A stretch of DNA of 64,000 bases from Thermohalobaculum sp963721105 (GCA_963721105.1 CAVRHY010000011.1:248001-312000), one strand, 5' to 3'; shown: positions 38,021 to 47,376, numbered from the stretch's first letter. Notes: a model not told the origin generated them from the letters alone. Numbers and translations: made by a program.

Positions 38021-39370
38021 TCAGCCGCCGTTGTTGCAGCTGCCCAGGTTGCCGCCGGCGAAGAACGGGTTGTCCGGCTCGTACATGACCTGCTCGGTCG
38101 GCACGACCTGGACGATCTCCAGCAGGTCGTACTGGTTCGTCGGGTTCTCGGCGCCGCGCACGACCAGCACCGGCTTGAAGCACTGGTGGTCGGCCGCGCG
38201 GTAGAGCGTCTTGCCATTGCCGAGGCCCTCGAACTCAAAGCCCTCGAGCGCCGCGACGACATCGCAGGGCGCGAAGCTGCCAGCCCGCGCGACGGCATCG
38301 GCGTAGAGCATCGTCTGTGCATAGCAGGTCTGCGCCGCCTGGCTGGGCGGCCGGTCATACTTCTTGCCGAAGGATTCGGTGAAGGCCTTGGTGCCGGCGT
38401 TGTCCAGCTTCCAGTCCCAGTTGGCCGAGCCGAGGATGCCCTTGACCGCGCTGCCGGCGCCCTGCGCCATCAGCTCGGAGTAGAGCGGCACGACGATCTC
38501 GAAGTTCTTGCCGTTCACCGTCTTGTTCTTCATGCCGAACTGCACGGCCTGGGTCAGCGAATTGACCATGTCCTGACCGTAGTGGTTCAGGATCAGCACG
38601 TCGGCATCGGTGTTCAGCACCGGCGTCAGGTACTGTGAGAAATCACCGGCGCCGAGCGGCGTGCGGACCTTGTTGACGGTCTGCCAGCCGAGCGCCTCGG
38701 TGGCGGCGGCGATCGATTCTTCCTGCGTCCAGCCCCAGGTGTAGTCGGCGGTCAGGTGGTAGGCCTTGCGATCGGTGCCGTATTCGGACTTCAGCACCGG
38801 CGCCAGCGCGGCGGCCGACATGTAGGCGTTGAAGAAGTGCCGGAAGCCGTTGGCCTTCTTGTCCTTGCCGGTGGTGTCGTTCGAGTGCGTCAGGCCGGCC
38901 ATGAAAATGATGCCGGCTTCCTGGCAGTACGACTGCACCGCGATCGCGACGCCCGAGGACGAGCCGCCGGTGATCATCAGCACGCCGTCCAACTCGACCA
39001 TGCGCTTGGCGCTGGCCCGCGCGGCGTCCGACTTGGTCTGCGTGTCGCCGGTAACGAACTCGACCTTCTTGCCGAGGATGCCGTTGCCCTCGAGCGCCTT
39101 CGAGCTGAAGGTCGACATCATGCCGCCATCGCCCTCGCCGTTCAGGTGCTCGACGGCAAGCTGCAGCGCGCGCAGCTCGTCGGCGCCCTCGTCGGCGTAG
39201 GGACCGGACTGCGGCACGTTGAAGCCCAGCTTCACGGTGTTGCCGGTCGGCGCATTGGTGAACTCGGCGCCCCAGGCGCTGCGGTGGAAGAAGGTCGGCG
39301 CGGCAAGTCCCGCACCCAGCACGGCGCTGCCCTTGAGCAGCCCGCGGCGGTTGATCTTCAGGTCAGACAT
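38021..39370 (-). CDS. ABC importer periplasmic substrate-binding protein with Tat signal
   Basis: 449 residues. The N-terminus SDLKINRRGLLKGSAVLGAG has a twin-arginine pair and hydrophobic core, so export is probably by Tat, followed by a LAAPTFFHRSAWGAE cleavage region. The mature part is a type I periplasmic binding fold of the LivJ group: VKLGFNVPQSGPYADEGADE, GVLMITGGSSSGVAIAVQS and LILNHYGQDMVNSLTQAVQF. Substrate is unknown. First gene of the livHMGF operon (100 bases before livH) and divergent from the short-chain-acyl-type regulator at 39609, a hint that the ligand is a small carboxylate or amide. Confidence 0.9.
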   Translation of the reverse strand: MSDLKINRRGLLKGSAVLGAGLAAPTFFHRSAWGAEFTNAPTGNTVKLGFNVPQSGPYADEGADELRALQLAVEHLNGEGDGGMMSTFSSKALEGNGILGKKVEFVTGDTQTKSDAARASAKRMVELDGVLMITGGSSSGVAIAVQSYCQEAGIIFMAGLTHSNDTTGKDKKANGFRHFFNAYMSAAALAPVLKSEYGTDRKAYHLTADYTWGWTQEESIAAATEALGWQTVNKVRTPLGAGDFSQYLTPVLNTDADVLILNHYGQDMVNSLTQAVQFGMKNKTVNGKNFEIVVPLYSELMAQGAGSAVKGILGSANWDWKLDNAGTKAFTESFGKKYDRPPSQAAQTCYAQTMLYADAVARAGSFAPCDVVAALEGFEFEGLGNGKTLYRAADHQCFKPVLVVRGAENPTNQYDLLEIVQVVPTEQVMYEPDNPFFAGGNLGSCNNGG

Positions 39371-39505
39371 AGGGCTTTCCTCCCGATTCCCTTTGCGCCG
39401 GGTCTCTCGAACCTTCACCCCGGGTCGGGGTCCGGCGGGACCGGCCTGGCACCGAGTCGTGCCTGCCGCACCCTCGCATCAATTTGTCACGCCGGCAACA
39501 AACCA

Positions 39506-39533
39506 TTGACAAACTTGCACTTTTCTGTAAATC
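39506..39533 (+). promoter_or_regulatory. Candidate sigma70 promoter upstream of the DUF2083-type regulator
   Basis: TTGACA at 39506-39511 and TAAATC at 39528-39533 are 16 bases apart, and the surrounding sequence is markedly AT-rich for this genome. It points to the regulator gene at 39609. The inverted repeat at 39538-39556 would lie at or just after the start of transcription. Confidence 0.5.
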
Positions 39534-39537
39534 TCTG

Positions 39538-39556
39538 ACTTGCAGCGTCTGCAAGT
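39538..39556. promoter_or_regulatory. Operator-like inverted repeat ACTTGCA-N5-TGCAAGT
   Basis: The two 7-base arms are perfectly complementary around GCGTC. A further half-site AACTTGCA lies 20-odd bases upstream (39512-39519). The core resembles the TTTGCAAA-type sites known for RamB-class relatives of the regulator encoded next to it, so autoregulation and control of the divergent importer are both possible. Confidence 0.6.
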
Positions 39557-39557
39557 C

Positions 39558-39572
39558 TGTCAATGATTGACA
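39558..39572. promoter_or_regulatory. Perfect palindrome TGTCAATGATTGACA
   Basis: Seven-base arms TGTCAAT and ATTGACA flank a single G. It lies 36 bases before the regulator's ATG, directly after the first inverted repeat. The arm TTGACA also repeats the -35-like sequence. A second protein-binding site or an extended operator. Confidence 0.55.
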
Positions 39573-39608
39573 TTGCGGCGCAGCAACGGGGCGGGCGAAG
39601 GGCGGCAC

Positions 39609-41030
39609 ATGGCCAGGAGCGTCAGCGCCGGCATCATCGGCACGCGCATCCGCGAGCGCCGGCGCGCGCTGGGCCTGACGCAGGCCGGGCTGGCGCGCCG
39701 CGTCGGCATCTCGGCATCGTACATGAACCTGATCGAGCGCAACCGCCGGGCCATCGCCGGCCCGCTGCTGCGCCGGACGGCCGAGGCGCTGTCGCTGAGG
39801 CTGGACGAGCTGGACGGCGCGACCGAGCGCCGCCTGCTCGAGATGCTGGACGAGGTGGCGCACGCGCCCGAACTGGCAGCCCTCGGCGTCGAGGCCGATG
39901 CCGCCGCCGACCTCGTGGCCCGCTATCCCGGCTGGGCCCGGGCGCTGGCGGCACTGGCCCGCGCCGAGCGCGACGCCTCGGCCGCGGCGCGGGCACTGGC
40001 CGACCGGCTGACGCACGACCCGCATCTGGCCGAGACCGTGCACCGGATGCTGACGCGGATCGCCGCCATCCGCTCGGCGGCCGAGATCCTGGGCGACGTG
40101 CCAGACCTGCCCGAGCACCAACGCGCGCGCTTCGGCGCCATGATCCGCGAGGAAAGCCGCGGACTGTCGGATGTCGGCGAGGCGCTGGCCGAGTACCTGG
40201 ATCGCGCCGCCGAGCCGCGTCGCACGCTGACGCCGCTGGACGAGGTCGAGGCGCTGTTCGAGGCGCGCGGCAACCGCTTTCCCGCGGTCGAGGTCGCGGC
40301 AGCGGCCCTGTCGTGCCGGCTGGCCGAGACCGCCCCTGCTGCCCGCCGGGGCGAGGCGCGCGCGCTGGCCGACGCCGAGCTGGCGCCCGAGATCGACTCC
40401 GTCCTTGCCGATGCCGCGGAGGTCGAGACGACGCCCGGCCTCGCCCGGGCGCGCCGCGCGCTGCTGGACCACGCCGCCGCCGCGATCCTGGCGCCGATGC
40501 CGGCCTTCGGCCCGCGCGCCGCGGCGCTCGGCTACGATGTCGAGGCGCTGGCGGACGCCTTCGCCGCCGGCATCGCGACCGTCTGCCAGCGGCTGACGTC
40601 CCTGCCGGCCGGCGATCCGCAGGACGGCCCCGGGCACCCGCGCTTCGGCTACGTCCGCGCCAACGCCGCCGGCACCATCGTCGAGCGGCGCGGCCTGCCC
40701 GACCTCGTCGTGCCGCGCCACGCGCCGGCCTGTCCGCTCTGGGCACTTTACCGCGCCCAGTCGGCGCCCGGCACCGTGCTGCGCCAGCGCGCCGTCTTTC
40801 CGTCCGGCGCCCGCTTCGTGCTGGTTGCCCGCGCCAGCGCAACCGGCCCGGCCGGCTGGGGGCAGCCGCGGCACTACGTGACCGATATGCTGGCGATGTC
40901 CGAGGCCGACGCGCGCGCGACCGTCTACGCCCCCGATCCGACGATCCCCGCCGAGGAGGTCGGCCCCGCCTGCCGCATCTGCCCCCGCCGGGCCTGCGCG
41001 CACCGCGTCGAGGAGCCGATAGCGGGCTGA
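39609..41030 (+). CDS. XRE-family regulator with HTH, kinase-like dimerisation segment and short-chain fatty acyl regulator (DUF2083) domain
   Basis: 473 residues from ATG 39609. Residues 8-62 are a helix-turn-helix (RIRERRRALGLTQAGLARRV, GISASYMNLIERNRRAIAGP). Residues about 140-198 resemble a HisKA helical hairpin: VHRMLTRIAAIRSAAEIL aligns with SHELRTPMTSIRSFSEIL of the kinase encoded three genes on, placing His145 at the phospho-acceptor position. The C-terminal half (from about 240) is the DUF2083 domain of short-chain acyl-CoA-sensing regulators such as RamB, ending in a Cys455-x2-Cys458-x4-Cys463-x-His465 metal-site-like cluster. No kinase ATPase domain follows. Likely senses a carbon-metabolite signal and controls the divergent importer or its own operon. 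Confidence 0.85.
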   Translation: MARSVSAGIIGTRIRERRRALGLTQAGLARRVGISASYMNLIERNRRAIAGPLLRRTAEALSLRLDELDGATERRLLEMLDEVAHAPELAALGVEADAAADLVARYPGWARALAALARAERDASAAARALADRLTHDPHLAETVHRMLTRIAAIRSAAEILGDVPDLPEHQRARFGAMIREESRGLSDVGEALAEYLDRAAEPRRTLTPLDEVEALFEARGNRFPAVEVAAAALSCRLAETAPAARRGEARALADAELAPEIDSVLADAAEVETTPGLARARRALLDHAAAAILAPMPAFGPRAAALGYDVEALADAFAAGIATVCQRLTSLPAGDPQDGPGHPRFGYVRANAAGTIVERRGLPDLVVPRHAPACPLWALYRAQSAPGTVLRQRAVFPSGARFVLVARASATGPAGWGQPRHYVTDMLAMSEADARATVYAPDPTIPAEEVGPACRICPRRACAHRVEEPIAG

Positions 41031-41139
41031 GGCGGCACTCCTCGCCCGCCGCTGACACGCGGCGGAATATCGCATACTCTGCCCGCGGGGACCCGCGCCG
41101 GGACAAAGCGCGGGCATTCGGGGGGAGGGAGAACCGGGC

Positions 41140-41508
41140 GTGCCCAAGCGCGTGCTCCTGGCCGAGGACGAGCCGAACATCGCCGAGCTGCTGCGCTTCC
41201 TGCTCGGCCGGGCCGGCTTCGAGGTCGAGACCGAGACGAACGGGAGTGCCGCGCTGGCGTCGGCGCTGGCCAGCCCGCCGGCGGTCGTCATCCTGGACGT
41301 CATGCTGCCGGGGCTGGACGGGCTCGAGGTGCTGCGCCGGCTGCGCGCCGACCCGCGGGGGCGGTCGACACGCATCGTGGTGCTGACCGCCAAGGGTCAG
41401 CGTGCCGACCGCCAGGCAGCGCTGGACGGCGGCGCCGACGCCTTCATCACCAAGCCGTTCTCGAACGCCGATCTGGTCGCCGCCGTGCGCCGGCTGGCGG
41501 GCGACTGA
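41140..41508 (+). CDS. Single-domain response regulator (REC only)
   Basis: 122 residues with no output domain. LLAEDEPNIAELLRFLLGRA has the acidic pair, VILDVMLPGLDG the phosphoacceptor Asp53, VVLTAKGQ the Thr83 switch and FITKPFS the Lys105. A GTG start at 41140 follows GGGAGGGAGAACC, a strong ribosome-binding site. Such receivers act as phosphate shuttles or bind partner proteins. Lies between the regulator and the kinase, in the same direction. Confidence 0.92.
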   Translation: MPKRVLLAEDEPNIAELLRFLLGRAGFEVETETNGSAALASALASPPAVVILDVMLPGLDGLEVLRRLRADPRGRSTRIVVLTAKGQRADRQAALDGGADAFITKPFSNADLVAAVRRLAGD

Positions 41509-41512
41509 CGCG

Positions 41513-41806
41513 ATGCGCCGTCTCGAGCCTCGCCGCGCCGACCGTCCGCTGCGCCACCGCAAGGCGCGCGACCGCGCCGTCATCCTGCCATTGGTCGGCG
41601 CCATCCTGTTCCTGCCGCCGGTCGCCGCCATCTTCCGCATGGACGTGGCACTCGCCGGTATTCCGCTGTTGGTGCTCTATATCTTCGCGGTCTGGGCCGG
41701 GCTGATCGTGGCCGCCGCGGCGCTGGCGCCGCGCCTGCGCGAGTCGGACGCGGCCGTCGAGGACGCCGCTGCCGAGGCCGGCGGCCCGTCCGCGGACCCG
41801 CCCTGA
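41513..41806 (+). CDS. Small membrane protein preceding the symporter-kinase
   Basis: 97 residues with two hydrophobic helices (AVILPLVGAILFLPPVAAIF and LLVLYIFAVWAGLIVAAAAL), a basic N-terminus (cytoplasmic) and an acidic C-terminal tail. ATG 41513 is 4 bases after the response-regulator stop; its TGA overlaps the ATG of the symporter-kinase (TGATG). Similar small membrane proteins often precede symporter-kinases, presumably as an accessory subunit. Function not known. Confidence 0.75.
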   Translation: MRRLEPRRADRPLRHRKARDRAVILPLVGAILFLPPVAAIFRMDVALAGIPLLVLYIFAVWAGLIVAAAALAPRLRESDAAVEDAAAEAGGPSADPP

Positions 41807-44478
41807 TGCTGTCGACCGACCTGCTGCTGGGCGTCTGCCTCGGCTATGTCGCGGCGCTGTTCGGGCTGGCCTTCTGGGTCGACCGGCGGGCGCGGCAGGG
41901 CGGCCTGCCGTGGCTGCGCTCGCCGCTGGTCTACACGCTCTCGATCTCGATCTACTGCACGTCCTGGACGTTCTACGGCGCCGTCGGCTCGGCCGCGCGC
42001 AACGGGTTCGAGTTCGTCACGATCTATCTCGGGCCGACGCTGGTCTTCGTCGGCTGGTGGTGGCTGCTGAGAAAGCTCGTGCGCATCGGGCGCGTCCACC
42101 GCATCACCTCGATCGCCGACCTGATCTCGTCGCGCTACGGCAAAAGCCCGACGCTGGCCGTGCTGGTGACGCTGATCGCGGTGATCGCGACCACCCCGTA
42201 CATCGCGCTCCAGCTCCAGTCGGTGACGCGCAGCTACCAGGCCATCGCCGGCGACGCTGACGGCGCGCGCACAGCCTTCTGGGTCGCCGCCGGACTGGCG
42301 GTCTTCGCCGTGCTGTTCGGCACGCGCAACCTCGACGCGAACGAGCGCCATCACGGCGTCGTCGCCGCCATCGCGGTCGAGGCGGTCGTCAAGCTGGTGG
42401 CGCTGGTCGGCGTCGGCGTCTTCGTAGTCTGGGGACTGTCGGGCGGCGTCGGCCACGTCTTCGCCGAGGTGCCCCGCGACGTGGTGCGCGGGGCGGGCGA
42501 CATCTTCGGCGCGCGCTGGGTGGCGCTGACCTTCCTGTCGGCGACCGCTGTCATCTGCCTGCCGCGCCAGTTCCAGGTCACCGTCGTCGAGAACGTCGAG
42601 GAGCGCCACCTCGCCACGGCGTCCTGGCTGTTCCCGCTCTACCTGTTCCTGATGAGCCTGTTCATCCTGCCGATCGCCGCGGCGGGGCTGAAGCTCATGC
42701 CGACCGGCGAGAACCCCGACCTGTTCGTGCTGACCCTGCCACTGGCGCACGGGCGCGACGAGCTGGCGCTGCTGGCCTTCCTGGGCGGGTTCTCATCGGC
42801 GACGTCGATGGTCATCGTCGCGGCGATCGCCGTCTCGACGATGGTCTCGAACCACATCGTCGCGCCCATCGCGCTGCGCTTCCTGACGCGTCGGGTCGAG
42901 GTCTCGGGCGACGTGCGCCACCTGCTGCTGGTGACGCGCCGGATCTCGATCGGCGTCATCCTGGCGCTCGGCTTCGTCTATTTCCGACTGACCGGCGGGT
43001 CCGAGGCGCTGGCCGCCATCGGGCTGATCGCCTTCGTCGGCGTCGCGCAGTTCCTGCCCTCGCTGCTGGGCGGCCTGTTCTGGCGCGGCGCGACGGGGGC
43101 GGGGGCGCTGGCCGGGCTGGCGTCGGGGTTTGCGCTCTGGGCCTACACGCTGTTCCTGCCCAGCTTTGGCGGTGACGTCCTGGCGAGCCCCGGCTTGCTG
43201 GCGGACGGCCCTTTCGGCATCGCGGCGCTGCGCCCGCAGGCGCTGCTCGGGCTTGGCGGCACCGACCCGCTGATCCACGCGCTGGTCTGGAGCCTGGGCG
43301 TCAACGTCCTGCTGTTCCTGATCGTGTCGGGCCTCAGCGAGGCGCGACCGCTGGAACGCCTGCAGGGCGCGCTGTTCGTCGACGTGTTCCGCACGGGCGG
43401 CGGCGAGCCGCCGCGCTTCGGCGAGGTCTCGGCGACCTCGGAGGACCTGTTCGTGCTGGCCCAGCGCATTCTCGGCGCCGACCCGGCGCGCGCGCTCTTC
43501 GACCGCATGGCGCGCCAGCAGGGCCGCGCCGGGCGCCTGCCGCTGCCGACCGACGCCGTCATCACCCGGCTGGAACGCGAGCTTTCGGGCTCGGTCGGCG
43601 CCGCCTCGGCGCACGCCATGGTCAGCCGGATCGCCGGCGGCGACCGCGTCGGCATCCCCGAGCTGATCGACATCGCCGACGAGGCGCAGCGCCTGATCGA
43701 GACCTCGCGCCAGCTTGCCGAGAAATCGGCCGAGCTGGAGCGTGCGGCCCGCCAGCTCCGCCACGCCAACGACAGGCTGCGCACGCTGGACGCCCAGAAG
43801 GACGAGTTCCTCAGCCAGGTCAGCCACGAGCTGCGCACGCCGATGACCTCGATCCGCTCATTCTCCGAGATCCTGATGGGCGACGATCCGGTGCCCCAGC
43901 CCGACCGCCACCGCTTCGTCTCGATCATCCACGACGAGAGCCGGCGGCTGACGCGCCTGCTGGACGAAATCCTGGACATCAGCCGGCTCGAGGCCGGCAC
44001 GCTGGACCTCGCCGTCGGGCCGGTCGACCCCGAGGCCGCCATCGCCGGCGCCGTCGAGACGGTCGCCGGACTCGCGGCGAAGAACGGCATCGCCATCCGG
44101 CGCGAGCCGGTGCCGCCCGGCATCCAGGTCCGCGCCAACGAGGACCGTCTGCGCCAAGTGCTGATCAACCTGCTGTCGAACGCGGTGAAGTACAACACCG
44201 CGTCACGGCCCGAGATCGTCATCCGGCCCGCCCTCGCCGACAACGCGCTCTGCATCGACGTCATCGACAATGGCGGCGGCGTCGGCCGCGCCGAGGCCGG
44301 CGCGATCTTCGAGAGGTTCAATCGCGGCAGCCGGGCCGGCCGCGGCGACGGCGCCGGCCTGGGCCTGCCGATCAGCCGGGCGCTCATGCGCCGCATGGGT
44401 GGCGACCTGACCGTGCGGTTTACGACTGCAGGCGGCAGCTATTTCCGGATTTCGCTGGCGGTCGATCGAGCCGCCTGA
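41806..44478 (+). CDS. Sodium:solute symporter-family sensor histidine kinase (CbrA/CrbS-like)
   Basis: 890 residues. The N-terminal about 530 residues form an SSS-type transporter with about 13 helices (IYCTSWTFYGAVGSAARNGF, ISRYGKSPTLAVLV, ERHLATASWLFPLYLFLMSL). A linker (about 580-660) leads to HisKA FLSQVSHELRTPMTSIRSFS with the phospho-acceptor His, then HATPase boxes NEDRLRQVLINLLSNAVKYN, DVIDNGGGVG and GAGLGLPISRALM. Related CbrA and CrbS couple a transporter module to a carbon-source kinase; CrbS controls acetate use. There is no DNA-binding response regulator in the cluster. Probable signal is a small carboxylate. Confidence 0.92.
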   Translation: MLSTDLLLGVCLGYVAALFGLAFWVDRRARQGGLPWLRSPLVYTLSISIYCTSWTFYGAVGSAARNGFEFVTIYLGPTLVFVGWWWLLRKLVRIGRVHRITSIADLISSRYGKSPTLAVLVTLIAVIATTPYIALQLQSVTRSYQAIAGDADGARTAFWVAAGLAVFAVLFGTRNLDANERHHGVVAAIAVEAVVKLVALVGVGVFVVWGLSGGVGHVFAEVPRDVVRGAGDIFGARWVALTFLSATAVICLPRQFQVTVVENVEERHLATASWLFPLYLFLMSLFILPIAAAGLKLMPTGENPDLFVLTLPLAHGRDELALLAFLGGFSSATSMVIVAAIAVSTMVSNHIVAPIALRFLTRRVEVSGDVRHLLLVTRRISIGVILALGFVYFRLTGGSEALAAIGLIAFVGVAQFLPSLLGGLFWRGATGAGALAGLASGFALWAYTLFLPSFGGDVLASPGLLADGPFGIAALRPQALLGLGGTDPLIHALVWSLGVNVLLFLIVSGLSEARPLERLQGALFVDVFRTGGGEPPRFGEVSATSEDLFVLAQRILGADPARALFDRMARQQGRAGRLPLPTDAVITRLERELSGSVGAASAHAMVSRIAGGDRVGIPELIDIADEAQRLIETSRQLAEKSAELERAARQLRHANDRLRTLDAQKDEFLSQVSHELRTPMTSIRSFSEILMGDDPVPQPDRHRFVSIIHDESRRLTRLLDEILDISRLEAGTLDLAVGPVDPEAAIAGAVETVAGLAAKNGIAIRREPVPPGIQVRANEDRLRQVLINLLSNAVKYNTASRPEIVIRPALADNALCIDVIDNGGGVGRAEAGAIFERFNRGSRAGRGDGAGLGLPISRALMRRMGGDLTVRFTTAGGSYFRISLAVDRAA

Positions 44479-44518
44479 GCGGCCGCCGGGCGTTCCGCCC
44501 TTCCCCCCGCAGGGCTCG

Positions 44519-46184
44519 TCAGGCCGCCACCTTCGTCCGGCAATAGCACGAGGCCTTCACCGGCACCTCGCAGCGCGCCAGCGCCAGGTCGAGGCGCTGG
44601 CGGATCAGCGGTAGCTCGACCGTGTCGCCCCGTCGCGCCAGGCATTCCTGCAGCCCGTGAAGTGCCCAGACATTGTCCGGGTGCTGGCATGCCCGGCTCA
44701 GCTTGCCGTCGAAGCCAAGGTCCGAGCGATAGACCTGCTCGGCCTCCTCGACCCGCCCCTGCTCCAGCAGCAGCGCTCCCAGCGCGTGCCGGGTCGGCTG
44801 CATCCAGCCCCAAGGCTCGTCATAGGGCAGGGCGTCGTCCAGGGCGACCGACCGACGCAGATGGTCGAACGCCTTCTCGATATTGCCATTGCGGTATTCC
44901 AGCTCGCCCAGCGCCATTTCCTCGGCGATCGCCAGCAGGTCGACGACCGTGTTGTTGTGCACGCGCCGGCTCTCGGGCACGCGGGCGCGCGCCGCGCGGA
45001 ACGCTCGCAGCGTAACCTCGGCCTCGTCGGTCTGGCCCAGGTTCGACAGCGCCACGACGCGGGCGTACAGCATCATCGCGGTCGTCGAGCAGTAGAGCTC
45101 CTGGTCTTCCGGCAGCGTCTGATCGACGATCTCCTGCCACATGCCGAAGCGCACCATCACGTGCTGCTTCATCGGCAGGTAGCCCTCGATGAAGTCGGCC
45201 ATCGGCGGCGAGGGGATGCGCAGGATCTCCGGGGGCGTGGTGTCGATCAGTTCCTGCGCGGCTGCCAGCGCCGCCGTGACCTGACCCAGGAACATCGCCC
45301 CGTAGATGGCGAAGTGGTGATTGTGCGTACGGTACATCGTGTAGACGTTCAGCGCGCCCGCCCGTGCCAGGTATTTCCGGTCGGCCGCGATCGCCTTCTG
45401 GTTGTAGACGACGACGTCGCTGGTACGCGCCGCACAGCACGTCGATATGCGTCGGCATGTGGATCAGGTGGCCTGCGTCCGGCATGATCTCGCGCAGCCG
45501 GTCGCCGGCCCGCATCGCCTTCTGCGGGAAGGGCGACATCTCCATCAGGTGGACGTAGAGGTGCAGCAGGCCAGGATGGTCCCAGCTCTCCGGCAGGTCG
45601 CGCATCGCGCCTTCCAGCACGGCCCTCGCCTCCTCGGTGCCGGCGCCCTCGCGCGGGCGGCCGGTGCGCAGGTCCCACATCTGCCAGGGCGTCTCGTTCA
45701 TGATCGCCTCGGCGAAGACGGTGATGACCTCCAGGTCGGCCGGATGCGCCCTGTAGACCTCGCGCATCGCCTGCGTATAGGCGGCGTTCCACGGCATCAT
45801 GTCATCGATCGGCTCTCGCTGCGGATAGCGCGCGCGCAGCGCCTCGATCAGCAGGTGTTCGACGGGCGTCAGCCCCTCGACGCGGGTCAACGCCTCCTGC
45901 AAGGCGTCATACGCCATGGCCAGCGCCTGCGCCCGCCCGGCCGGATCGTAGAGATGCCACGGCAGGTTGTAGTTCGGCCCGGCCGCATAGGCGACGCCCC
46001 AGTGAGCCATGGCGCAGGTCGGGTCTGCCTCGGCCGCCTTGCGGAAGCACTCGATCGCCTCGCCGTGGTTATAGGCATAGGTCCAGTTAAGCCCGCGATC
46101 GAACCAGAGCTGCGCATCGGCCACGTCCGTCGTGATCGCCCGGCCGTATGTCCCCAGGTCGAAATAGTCGGCGATCTGCAGCAT
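44519..46184 (-). CDS. Tetratricopeptide-repeat protein (one apparent frameshift)
   Basis: Corrected length 554 residues. The first part from ATG 46184 (TYAYNHGEAIECFRKAAEAD, then CAMAHWGVAYAAGPNYNLPW) contains TPR-like repeats; an extra base near 45424 after CGAY shifts to a frame with VVVYNQKAIAADRKYLARAG, then NHHFAIYGAMFLGQVTAALA and further helical repeats to the stop at 44519. Conserved His/Trp-rich pieces (HLIHMPTHIDVLCGAY) look like those of proteins annotated as TPR-containing with metal-binding-like histidines. Function unknown; no signal peptide. Convergent with the symporter-kinase gene. Confidence 0.8.
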
Positions 46185-46541
46185 GGTCGGCCCCCTGACC
46201 CATTCCCGTCCCGGTTGACGGAGCGTTAAGCATATCATCCCGAGCGATTCCCCTGAACCCAAACCGGCGCAGCCGTCGCGAGCCGCCTTGCAGGCGCGGT
46301 AGAGACACAGGGGCGAAGTCGTGCTGTCTCGATTCTCCAACCTTCTTGGTGGCCCCGATAATCGCACCGGACTTGGAGTCCCCTGGCGCCACGACCGATC
46401 GCGAGTGCGCGCGCCGGCAGCTGCCTGATTGACACCTTTCGGTCCGGCGCATAGGATTTTTCCTGAGGGGCCTCGCGATCGCCCCGTGAGGCGCCAGCCA
46501 AAGCGTCGCGTCCTTCCACCTTGCAACCAAGGGAGGACGCC
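46185..46541. other. Intergenic region between divergent TPR and chrBA genes
   Basis: 356 bases with one near-consensus promoter pointing to chrB (listed). I see no gene and no obvious operator. Confidence 0.6.
46429..46457 (+). promoter_or_regulatory. Near-consensus sigma70 promoter of chrBA
   Basis: TTGACA at 46429-46434 and TAGGAT at 46452-46457 are 17 bases apart, the ideal spacing. The start codon of chrB is about 85 bases after the -10 box, leaving a leader where a repressor could act. One of the best promoter matches in the window. Confidence 0.65.
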
Positions 46542-47376
46542 ATGGCGTCACCAACCGAAATCACCGTCGCACAGCTGTCACGCCTCGTCGGCACGCCCGA
46601 GGCGCCCGCGATCGTCGATGTCAGCACGGACGAGGACCACGCCGCCGATCCGCGGCTGATCCCGGGCGCGCTTCGTCGCAGGCATGTCGACGTCGCGGCG
46701 TGGGCGGATCTCTACGCCGGCCGGCGCGTGGTCGTTGCGTGCCAGAAGGGGCTGAAGCTCAGCCACGGCGTCGCGGCGTGGCTGCGCCATCTCGGTGTCG
46801 CCGCCGAAACGCTGGAGGGCGGCCTGTTCGCCTGGCGCGATGGCGGGCAGATGCTTGTCCCGGCGGCGCGCTTGCCGCCGCGCGCACCCGACGGCCGGAT
46901 GGTGTGGGTAACCCGCGAGCGGCCGAAGATCGACCGCATCGCCTGCCCCTGGCTGATCCGCCGCTTCGTCGATCCGGCGGCGGTGTTCCTGTTCGTCAGG
47001 GCCTCCGAGGTCGAGGCGGTGGCCGAACGGTTCGCCGCCACGCCGTTCGACGTCGACGGCGTGTTCTGGAGCCATCGCGGCGAGCGCTGCACCTTCGACA
47101 CCATGCTGGCGGAGTTCGCCCTCGAACTCGGCGCCGCTCGGGCTGCTGGCCGACATCGTGCGCGGCGCCGACACGGCCCGGCCCGATCTCGCGCCGCAGG
47201 CGGCGGGACTGCTGGCGGTCTCGCTGGGGCTGTCGCGCATGGTGCGGGACGACCTGGCGCAGCTCGATGCCGGGATGGTCATCTACGACGCGCTCTATCG
47301 CTGGGCGCGCGACGCCACGGACGAGACGCACAACTGGCCGTCCCCGGCCGGCGCGGCGCGCCCGGTGCCGGCATGA
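46542..47376 (+). CDS. chrB: ChrB-like chromate-resistance protein with N-terminal rhodanese domain (one apparent frameshift)
   Basis: 277 residues after correction. Residues 9-105 form a rhodanese domain: IVDVSTDEDHAADPRLIPGA and VVACQKGLKLSHGVAAWLRH with Cys67 as the sulfur-transfer residue. From about 122 (WVTRERPKIDRIACPWLIRR) is the ChrB domain. An extra base near 47135 after FALELGAP changes frame to LGLLADIVRGADTARPDLAP, ending at 47376. GGGAGG precedes ATG 46542. It overlaps chrA by ATGA. ChrB in other bacteria regulates or assists chromate efflux; here the rhodanese suggests a sulfur or sulfate link. Confidence 0.82.
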
